DNA of 64,000 nucleotides from Desulfuromonadales bacterium (GTDB lineage Bacteria; Desulfobacterota; Desulfuromonadia; Geobacterales; Pseudopelobacteraceae): NCBI GenBank assembly GCA_013349325.1, contig DUZX01000016.1, positions 1 to 64,000 of the forward strand, read 5' to 3'. Shown piece by piece: positions 42,403 to 49,342 of this stretch (position 1 is its first letter; each line of letters starts with the position of its first letter). The notes under the pieces were generated by a model. It saw only the letters and a program-made list of their open reading frames with translations, ran no database searches and was not told where the DNA came from. The position numbers and the translations under genes were made by a program.

Positions 42403-43349
42403 GCATCGGCAGCAATATCAACGAGGTCCGGGTAGACGGTAATCCTGATGCCTTACGGCGTGATCTTACGTCGTTTCTTGGGTTCGGACTGACTGCAGCT
42501 GAAATAAGCATTCACGGACTCGATCTAATCAAAAACGGGCGCCTTGACCGTCGCAGGGCCGAGACGATTGCGGCCATCCTCGATGATTTCCCGTTTGTCT
42601 ACAGTGCCCACGCACCGAACCCGCTCAATCTCATGGACCGTGTGTTTCCTGATCTTCACCGGGCTGTTCTGAATGCTTCCCTGGAATTCTGCACACTCGC
42701 AAAAATCGATATGCTGGTGTATCATCCGGGGCGCTATTTGGCTGAAGAGGAGTTTGCCGTCAGCAGTCCGGTCAGCCTGCCGGAAGATGAACAGTTGTAC
42801 CTGCTCGAAGTGGAACGCACTATTCTTCGCGAAACTGCCGACGCCTGTACCAATGTGGTCATCGCCATGGAAAATGCCCGTCCCTACCTGCATCATTCAC
42901 CCTATTGCTATGCCGAGCAGCCGCAACAGCTGCTGGAACAGGTACAGTCTGTCGCTCGCCGCAACGTCCGTGTTAATCTGGACTTTGGCCACCTGTTCAT
43001 GGCGGCCCGTCACTACGGATTCGAAGCCGCTGACGCTGTCAGACTGCTGGCTCCCTGCATCGCCCACTGCCATGTCCATGACAATTTCGGCGCCGGTGTC
43101 AACTACAGCGAGAAGATGCAGACCCATCTGCTGGCGTTCGGCAAAGGAGATCTTCACCTGCCGGTCGGCTGGGGCGCTATACCGTTTCCAGAACTGTTCC
43201 GCGAGTTCATCGCCGACTTCGACGGTATGCTGATCTGCGAACTGCGCGGCAGATATTTCAACTACACCGGGGAGGCTGCACGCAACCTGGCAGGTATCCT
43301 CGGTGAGATCGGGGTCGACTCGCAGATCGGCGAGTTGTCGGTTGTTTAA
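42396..43349 (+). CDS. Sugar phosphate isomerase/epimerase-type TIM barrel
   Basis: The 317-residue protein has the AP-endonuclease-2/xylose-isomerase-like barrel pattern. Candidate metal ligands are VYSAHAPNPLNL (about residues 69-80), LVYHPGRY (about 109-116), IAMENARPY (about 157-165), VNLDFGHLFMA (about 193-203) and CHVHDNFG (about 227-234). Such enzymes isomerise sugars or cleave sugar-phosphate bonds with divalent metals. Being coupled to the phnA-like gene at the end of the C-P lyase genes, it may process the ribose phosphate product, but this is inference. Confidence 0.7.
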   Translation: MLSIGSNINEVRVDGNPDALRRDLTSFLGFGLTAAEISIHGLDLIKNGRLDRRRAETIAAILDDFPFVYSAHAPNPLNLMDRVFPDLHRAVLNASLEFCTLAKIDMLVYHPGRYLAEEEFAVSSPVSLPEDEQLYLLEVERTILRETADACTNVVIAMENARPYLHHSPYCYAEQPQQLLEQVQSVARRNVRVNLDFGHLFMAARHYGFEAADAVRLLAPCIAHCHVHDNFGAGVNYSEKMQTHLLAFGKGDLHLPVGWGAIPFPELFREFIADFDGMLICELRGRYFNYTGEAARNLAGILGEIGVDSQIGELSVV

Positions 43350-43371
43350 GGTAAGGTAAGGAGCGTCAATC

Positions 43372-44559
43372 GTGAGTGAAAGCAGGTCAGCGCGAATCTG
43401 GGAAGTCTTCCTGGTGTTTCTGCGGCTGGGGGTTTCATCTTTTGGCGGGCCGGTGGCCCATATCGGCTACTTCCGTGACGAATTCGTCGTGCGCCGTGCC
43501 TGGTTAAGCGACAAGGCCTACGGGGACCTGGTGGCCCTGTGCCAATTCCTGCCGGGACCGGCCAGCAGCCAGGTGGGCATGGGGGTGGGAATCAGCCGCG
43601 CCGGCATACCCGGGGCCATTGCTGCATGGTGCGGCTTTACCATCCCTTCAGCGGCGCTTCTGATTCTGTTTGCCCAGGGCATTGCCGGGCTGAGCGGCGG
43701 CACGCCGGGTTGGCTCCTTGGTCTGAAGGTTCTGGCGGTGGCCGTCGTAGCTCAGGCAGTGATCGGAATGGCAAAGAGTTTCTGCTGTGACCGAATGACC
43801 GGGGGTATTGCCATCACCTCCATGTCGCTGGTGCTGGCCAGTGGGAACGGGCTGACACAACTGGCGGCAATCGCTATCGGTGCGACTGCGGGGAGGATGT
43901 TCATCACGAGTCCTAATGACGATCACCATGACGGATTGCAGATACCCGTCAATCATACGCTGGCCATTGGCTGCATGATACTCTTTTTCCTGCTTCTTCT
44001 GGTTCTGCCCGTAGCGGCAATGGTTGCGCCTGGTCACGGCATAGAGCTGTTCGACCGATTCTACAGAGCCGGTGCGCTCGTATTCGGCGGCGGTCATGTG
44101 GTGTTGCCCCTGCTGCAGGCTGCCGTTGCCAAAGGGAACTGGATCAGTAACGAACTGTTCATGTATGGCTATGGTGCCGCCCAGGCAGTCCCCGGCCCGC
44201 TCTTCACTTTTGCCGCTTATCTGGGAGCCGCTGCCGTACCGGAGCCGCACGGTGTTCCGGGGGGCATGCTGGCACTGACAGCTATATTTCTCCCTTCCTT
44301 TCTGCTGGTCATAGCGCTTCTCCCCTACTGGGCAATGCTGCGTCACAATTCTGCTGCCCGTTCGACCCTGTCCGGGGTGAATGCCTCCGTCGTAGGGATT
44401 CTGGGTGCAGCCCTCTACCCCCCTCTCTGGACGTCCGCCATTAACTCCACCCGGGACATGGTGCTGGCAGTACTGGCATTCGGGATGCTGGTAGTCTTGA
44501 AACAACCACCATGGAGGGTCGTTATCTTTGCGTTACTGGCTGGAATGCTCTTCCAATGA
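43372..44559 (+). CDS. ChrA (CHR) family transporter
   Basis: The 395-residue integral membrane protein is a full-length, two-domain CHR transporter. Both halves show the repeat signature: FLRLGVSSFGGPVAHIGYFRDEFV with QFLPGPASSQ in the N-half (about 16-65) and AGALVFGGGHVVLPLLQAAV with AAQAVPGPLFTF in the C-half (about 232-290). Characterised members export chromate. Here it is bracketed by phosphonate genes, and its stop overlaps the ptxD start as ATGA, so the likely substrate is another oxyanion such as phosphite, phosphonate, phosphate or sulfate. Direction of transport cannot be decided from sequence. Confidence 0.85.
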   Translation: MSESRSARIWEVFLVFLRLGVSSFGGPVAHIGYFRDEFVVRRAWLSDKAYGDLVALCQFLPGPASSQVGMGVGISRAGIPGAIAAWCGFTIPSAALLILFAQGIAGLSGGTPGWLLGLKVLAVAVVAQAVIGMAKSFCCDRMTGGIAITSMSLVLASGNGLTQLAAIAIGATAGRMFITSPNDDHHDGLQIPVNHTLAIGCMILFFLLLLVLPVAAMVAPGHGIELFDRFYRAGALVFGGGHVVLPLLQAAVAKGNWISNELFMYGYGAAQAVPGPLFTFAAYLGAAAVPEPHGVPGGMLALTAIFLPSFLLVIALLPYWAMLRHNSAARSTLSGVNASVVGILGAALYPPLWTSAINSTRDMVLAVLAFGMLVVLKQPPWRVVIFALLAGMLFQ

Positions 44560-45527
44560 GCATGCCAATGGACAGACCCAAGGTGGTAATCACCCACTGG
44601 GTACACGATGACGTACTGCATTTCCTGGGGCAACACTATAACGTTGTAGCTAATACAACCAGGGAAACTCTCCCCAGAGAAAATATTCTTGCACGCTGCT
44701 CCGATGCCGACGGAGTGATCGTGTTTATGCCGGATCAGGTTGACGAAAAGTTTCTCGATCGCTGTCAGCGCCTCAAGGTCATCGCCGCAGCTCTCAAGGG
44801 TTTCGACAACATCGATGTTGACGTCTGCCAGCGGAGAGGAATTACATTCTCATATGTCCCGGATCTACTGACCGTGCCAACTGCTGAACTGGCCGTAGCG
44901 CTTTTGCTTGCCTTGGGGAGGTCGATGCTGCCCGGTGACCGGCTGGTGCGGAGTGGTTCTTTTCAAGGCTGGCGGCCGATACTGTATGGAAAAGGTCTCT
45001 TCGGCAGCACGGTTGGGATTTTGGGCATGGGGGCCATCGGCAGGGCAATTGCCGTAAGGCTGTCTGGTTTCGGGTGCCAGTTGCAGTATCATGACCCAGC
45101 TGTATCGTCTTTGAAAGAATGTTTCGGACTCAACATACTTCACGTGCCACTTCCAGACTTGCTGGCCCGGAGTGACTTCCTGGTTCTGGCCGCACCACTT
45201 ACTGCCGATACCTTCCACATAATTGATGAACATGCTATCGCACGGATAAAACCCGGGGCCTATCTGATCAATATATGTCGCGGATCGGTAGTGGATGAAG
45301 AGGCTGTGGCAAGGGGTATAGAGATTGGACAACTGGCCGGCTATGCTTCTGACGTGTTCGAATTTGAAGACTGGTCACGCCAAAATCGCCCACAATATGT
45401 CAATCCTGACTTGCTGTTGCAGCATGATCGCACGGTCTTTACTCCTCATCTTGGTTCGGCAGTGGATGATATCCGTCGTGATATTGCCATGGAAGCTGCA
45501 CGTGCCGTCGTGTCTATTCTCTATTAA
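44556..45527 (+). CDS. ptxD: Phosphite (phosphonate) dehydrogenase PtxD-like
   Basis: This 323-residue D-2-hydroxyacid dehydrogenase family enzyme resembles PtxD, which oxidises phosphite to phosphate with NAD. Matching PtxD landmarks are VVITHWVHDDVL (about 9-20), DGVIVFMPDQVD (about 47-58), AALKGFDNIDVD with the active Lys (about 75-86), VPDLLTVPTAELAVAL (about 95-110), the Rossmann motif GILGMGAIGRA (about 152-162), CRGSVVDEEAV with the catalytic Arg (about 240-250), the Glu in YASDVFEFEDW (about 262-272) and the His in FTPHLGSA (about 294-301). The ATG at 44556 is chosen for the ATGA overlap with the ChrA gene. Other hydroxyacid substrates remain possible. Confidence 0.85.
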   Translation: MSMPMDRPKVVITHWVHDDVLHFLGQHYNVVANTTRETLPRENILARCSDADGVIVFMPDQVDEKFLDRCQRLKVIAAALKGFDNIDVDVCQRRGITFSYVPDLLTVPTAELAVALLLALGRSMLPGDRLVRSGSFQGWRPILYGKGLFGSTVGILGMGAIGRAIAVRLSGFGCQLQYHDPAVSSLKECFGLNILHVPLPDLLARSDFLVLAAPLTADTFHIIDEHAIARIKPGAYLINICRGSVVDEEAVARGIEIGQLAGYASDVFEFEDWSRQNRPQYVNPDLLLQHDRTVFTPHLGSAVDDIRRDIAMEAARAVVSILY

Positions 45528-45623
45528 TCGTATTGAGGATTACAAGTCTCTCGAATTTACATGTAGTTGTCCAAGGTCACCAGTCTCAATTCACTACAAT
45601 TCAGATTCAATAATGGGAATTTC

Positions 45624-46355
45624 ATGCTAATGCGTTGCATCCAATTAACAGCGCTGGTAATGGTGTTAATAGTCATCCCAGCCTTTTCGACTACTTTACC
45701 TCAGTCGATGTCACCGACCAGATCGATTACCTACAAGGTGTCTGCCATGGGAGCCTCAATCGGCGATGTTGTCTCAGAACAGAGGATATTCAACGAAACT
45801 GATAGGTATCGGATATATTTCAAAACGAAGACTAATATTAAAGCATCCTTTCTATGGTTCAGCCACTCACAACATACTGTAGAAACGGGAGAGTTAAACA
45901 ACGGGATTCTAATTAAATACTCATTCAACGGGGAGGAAAACGGAGTCAGAAAAAGTCTTGAAGGTCGTCTTGAAATGGATGGATTCAAGTTCAGCGTTGA
46001 GGAGGATGGTGTGAAGCGCTCCCTTGTAGTGCCACGTGGCAGTTACGACCATACCACAATGGAGTGCCCGGAATCGCGTATTGACTTTGCTGATGGTAGG
46101 GAAAAATATTTAAGAGTGCTTGACGTTGAAAATGCTGTCGTCGTCAAGCGTCAGTATCAACTGGTGAGAGAAGAGCAGTATCCGCTCGACAACCAGGAAC
46201 ATCCGTGCCGGGTCGTCGATATGATTGACCAGCGCAAGAAAATGCGCCGCTGGATTGCCTGGGACGGCGGAACAGTCGTGCTGTACCGACAGGATGGCAG
46301 AGGCGGTAAAGGTTCGTATTCTGTTAAGGCGGTATCTCTAAAACAGATACAGTAA
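45624..46355 (+). CDS. Secreted DUF3108-type protein
   Basis: The 243-residue protein has a hydrophobic N-terminal signal (about residues 5-22) and a beta-rich mature part resembling DUF3108 periplasmic proteins (ITYKVSAMGASIGDVVSEQRIF, then YRIYFKTKTNIKASFLW). A conserved-looking segment near the end is RRWIAWDGGTVVLYRQDG. The function is unknown. The ATG at 45624 is the likely start; the frame remains open further upstream, without a site. A separate promoter is plausible because about 100 bases separate it from ptxD. Confidence 0.65.
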   Translation: MLMRCIQLTALVMVLIVIPAFSTTLPQSMSPTRSITYKVSAMGASIGDVVSEQRIFNETDRYRIYFKTKTNIKASFLWFSHSQHTVETGELNNGILIKYSFNGEENGVRKSLEGRLEMDGFKFSVEEDGVKRSLVVPRGSYDHTTMECPESRIDFADGREKYLRVLDVENAVVVKRQYQLVREEQYPLDNQEHPCRVVDMIDQRKKMRRWIAWDGGTVVLYRQDGRGGKGSYSVKAVSLKQIQ

Positions 46356-46548
46356 TTCGTATCGTGTTGTGAAGCGTTCAATATCAAACATAAATATTTC
46401 GACTAACTCCTGATAGAATTTGTTACTCTGTCGAGAAACATGGCATTTATGCACATGTTTCAATTTGCGAGTCTGGAATTGCTCAACAACCGGGCACGGT
46501 AAAGCGAACTCCAGATTTATAGTTATAAATGGATAGTGCGTCTTTGTC

Positions 46549-47058
46549 ATGAACTCAAAAAACAACATAGCGCTGTTCGGTTGGGGGATGTCGACGACAT
46601 TTCTGTTGTTCTGTGGTCTCTTCACGTACATCATTCTCCGTGACGGTGCAGATACGATCCGGATCAACCCGCCAGACAATACAAACGTTTACGATCCGTT
46701 GTTCATCCAACTGGTCATGGGCGGGTTCTGGGTGGCCGGCATAGCTGTCGTAATTCACCAGTGGCAAAAGCCATGTGTGGGTGCCGAGGTTCGACCGGAT
46801 GGCACAGTAGTTCTCACGCTGCGCTTCCCCTTTCGCAAAGACCGGCGCATCATCCCGTCTGCCGATCTGCAAGCGTCCATCGTGCGGGAAACAGCCGACA
46901 GCGAAGGTGATCCCTATTTTGAATGTCTGCTCTCCTTGCCGGACGGTACTACCGTCGCCATTGCCGAAGGGAGTGTTCGGGAACAGTGTGACGACGTCTG
47001 CACACGCTTTAACAGGGCGATTTCAAAACGTCATGCTGCTCTGGAGATGCCAGTATGA
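46549..47058 (+). CDS. Two-TM membrane protein, unknown function
   Basis: The 169-residue protein has two N-terminal TM helices (about 8-30 and 52-70) and a cytoplasmic or periplasmic beta-rich tail (about 80-165). I do not recognise a family. It is the first of three overlapping genes (ATGA-type overlaps with the next two), so the products probably work together. Confidence 0.6.
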   Translation: MNSKNNIALFGWGMSTTFLLFCGLFTYIILRDGADTIRINPPDNTNVYDPLFIQLVMGGFWVAGIAVVIHQWQKPCVGAEVRPDGTVVLTLRFPFRKDRRIIPSADLQASIVRETADSEGDPYFECLLSLPDGTTVAIAEGSVREQCDDVCTRFNRAISKRHAALEMPV

Positions 47059-47621
47059 TAAGCAGAATCAATACACTGCTGTTCGACACCAGCCTTGATC
47101 TTAGATTGAGTGTGATCGACACCGGCGACCTGCTTCAGTTCGTTGTCACGTCAAGGCTTGGCGCGCCAAGAATTTCCCTCGGGCTTCTTTTCGGTATTCC
47201 TGCGATGATTCTGCTGTACCACGCTTTCACTCGACACGGTATGTACCTTCTGCTCGCTCCTATCTTCTGTCCGCCATTACTGATCCTCAGTCTGCTCTTC
47301 GGTCTCACACGACAGAGCAAGATATTTATCCCCTCTCACGGCAAGGCAGTAAAATCAGTTCGTCTCCTTTGGCTGCAATGGCAACAGGAAGTGCCACTGC
47401 CCGGGACTGGTGAGTTGATAACATATAAAACGCTGAGCTCATGGGAGTCTGATCGGGACTGTTACTTTTACTGCCTGGAGGTACGCGGCGTGAAAGGACT
47501 GGGCTTCAGCATCGCCCGAAACGAGCATACTCGCGATGAGGTCGCCCGGAGCCTCTCCGGTTTCCTTGGCTACACGATCCAGAACCTGGGCGAACAGCGG
47601 CAGAGGAGCTCTGCCGGATGA
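47055..47621 (+). CDS. Two-TM membrane protein, unknown function
   Basis: The 188-residue protein has a short N-terminal beta segment, a TM pair (about 43-58 and 64-83) and a soluble C-terminal region. The layout resembles bacterial PH-like-domain membrane proteins but is too weak to assign. It overlaps both neighbours by 4 bases. Confidence 0.6.
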   Translation: MISRINTLLFDTSLDLRLSVIDTGDLLQFVVTSRLGAPRISLGLLFGIPAMILLYHAFTRHGMYLLLAPIFCPPLLILSLLFGLTRQSKIFIPSHGKAVKSVRLLWLQWQQEVPLPGTGELITYKTLSSWESDRDCYFYCLEVRGVKGLGFSIARNEHTRDEVARSLSGFLGYTIQNLGEQRQRSSAG

Positions 47622-48103
47622 AAGGGTGGCTGTTTTTCATCTGCTGGGTGGCGTTGGGGCTGGCACTGCTGTGCTGGGGAATCACGCTCGGGGTTGAAAG
47701 CTACCGTTTCAAGCGCGCCGCCGTTGTTCTTGACGGACGAGTCGTTGATATCAGAAGCACGGTTACCGACAGCACCCCGGTATACAGCGTAACGGTTGAA
47801 TACCGTATGCCTGATGGTACAATCAGGCGCCATGATTCCAACTTCGGGACTTCAACACCGTCATATTCCACCGGAGACAGCGTGAAGGTTCTGCTGGCTG
47901 CTGCTTCGGGAAAAATAAAGCTGGATTCTTTTGGTGAACTCTACTTTCCGTCTCTGATCATTATTTTAGTTGCGGGATTTGTGCTGCTCGGGCCTGCATT
48001 CTGCCTTGCGGTGTGGGTCTGGATCTGGGGATGGCCGACACATGCCAATCTGAACAAAATGAAGAATGCCATGACCGGTTACCTCGAATCGCGGAGATCC
48101 TGA
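47618..48103 (+). CDS. DUF3592-type membrane protein
   Basis: The 161-residue protein has an N-terminal TM helix (about 3-25), a beta-rich extracytoplasmic domain with TPVYSVTVEYRMPDGTIRRHDSNFGTSTPSYSTGDSVKVLLAAASGKIKLD (about 53-105) typical of DUF3592, and a second TM helix (about 112-138). The function is unknown. It closes the overlapping three-gene set. Confidence 0.7.
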   Translation: MKGWLFFICWVALGLALLCWGITLGVESYRFKRAAVVLDGRVVDIRSTVTDSTPVYSVTVEYRMPDGTIRRHDSNFGTSTPSYSTGDSVKVLLAAASGKIKLDSFGELYFPSLIIILVAGFVLLGPAFCLAVWVWIWGWPTHANLNKMKNAMTGYLESRRS

Positions 48104-48168
48104 CGACTGAAAACGGAATAAGGTGAACAGATGACATTACCGAACGCGCGGGTAGAGGAGAATCTGCA

Positions 48169-48726
48169 ATGCAAGGAAAGCTCGATACGAAACAGGGGCT
48201 GATCCCCTTTACGATTGTTCTCACCATATTCTCGTCACTCTATTTCATGTACCTGTACCAGGGACACCAGCCAACGCCCGAATCCGAGACTTTTCTCAAG
48301 GAACTGGGCGAGGGGCTGGGCAGCCTGGGCCTGTATGTGATGGCCATCATTTATGGCCGGAGCCTTCTCAAGATACTCCTCAACGAGGGCACAATGCTGC
48401 AGCGCTTCATCCCCGTCGTGTACCAGGATATCTCGATTACCATGTCAAGGCGGCTTCTCACCGTACTCAACCGCTATCACAAGCATGTCGGCGCGACATC
48501 CGTGGGATTGCTGCTTGGCCACGCCCTGCTGGTTGGCGCCGCCAAATTGAACCCTTTCCTTGTGTTGCTTCTGGCGCTGATTGCCTGGCAGGGATTATTC
48601 GGGCTCTTTCTCGTGGTCCGTTTTCCGATAGCGTCATTGAAACGGTACGGTTATCTGGTGCATGCCCAGCTGTTCAGCGGCGTGATGATCGGAGTGTTCG
48701 CTATCTTCGGCCATATGCTGACATGA
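48169..48726 (+). CDS. Multi-TM protein resembling a ferric-reductase-like cytochrome b domain
   Basis: The 185-residue protein has about five TM helices. Several histidines lie in or near helices (NRYHKHVG about 102-109, LLLGHALL about 114-121, YLVHAQLFSG about 160-169, FGHMLT at the end), a pattern fitting heme-ligated four-helix membrane cytochromes such as the ferric-reductase-like domain. A GAGGAGA site precedes the ATG. Heme binding and electron transfer are inferred. Confidence 0.55.
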   Translation: MQGKLDTKQGLIPFTIVLTIFSSLYFMYLYQGHQPTPESETFLKELGEGLGSLGLYVMAIIYGRSLLKILLNEGTMLQRFIPVVYQDISITMSRRLLTVLNRYHKHVGATSVGLLLGHALLVGAAKLNPFLVLLLALIAWQGLFGLFLVVRFPIASLKRYGYLVHAQLFSGVMIGVFAIFGHMLT

Positions 48727-48837
48727 GTTGCCGGAAATGCAGGAAACGGCATTCATTAACAATTTTATTGCACTAACCGTATTATTTTATACTCAAATGA
48801 CAGATCAAGGTGCTGTTCAACACGTCCCCAAGGTTTT

Positions 48838-49266
48838 CTACATACCGGCCGGCACATACTTTCGAATTGAGCGTTCTATATACTCCGGCGGAAGTTCAGC
48901 ATCAACAATTCCTTTGTTGATGCGATGCACGTACTCTTCCTTCGGGATTCCTTCTGTGGTGACGGGATCCACATACACCAGGCATTTATGAGTTCCGCTG
49001 TCCATTTCCACATCAAGGATCAGTTTCCGGTAATTTCCCCTGTCTACCCCCTCATAACGGTCCAGTGACCTTTCATCCTCTTCAGTAAGATTAAAGACAG
49101 TTCCAAGCACCATGTCACAACTTGATTTATTGACACTCGCATAGCCCCGGGTTGTAATGATCCAGCGATAACCAACAAGACGGCCAGGACCGGCCAAGTG
49201 GCAGGTCGGGCAACGCTGACGCATCTGTTCAAGCCACATATTTGAACCGTACGCAAAATATAGCAA
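48838..49266 (-). CDS. Gamma-glutamylcyclotransferase-like (GGCT/AIG2) protein
   Basis: The 142-residue protein has the GGCT fold signature: FAYGSNMWLEQMRQRCP (about residues 4-20, the YGSN substrate loop) and the catalytic Glu in SLDRYEGVDRGNYRK (about 66-80). Such enzymes release 5-oxoproline from gamma-glutamyl amines or peptides. The gene is convergent with the cytochrome-b-like gene and divergent from the 816-residue protein. Confidence 0.85.
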   Translation of the reverse strand: MLYFAYGSNMWLEQMRQRCPTCHLAGPGRLVGYRWIITTRGYASVNKSSCDMVLGTVFNLTEEDERSLDRYEGVDRGNYRKLILDVEMDSGTHKCLVYVDPVTTEGIPKEEYVHRINKGIVDAELPPEYIERSIRKYVPAGM

Positions 49267-49342
49267 TTCTTACCTCCAATATTTACAAACAATTAACACA
49301 AGCTACACAGGAACGACACACTATTCCGGTATAGTTGAGAAT

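Noticed and set aside
43372-44559. Simple chromate resistance gene
   Set aside because: It overlaps ptxD and follows phn genes, with no chrB or other chromate gene nearby; the substrate is left open.
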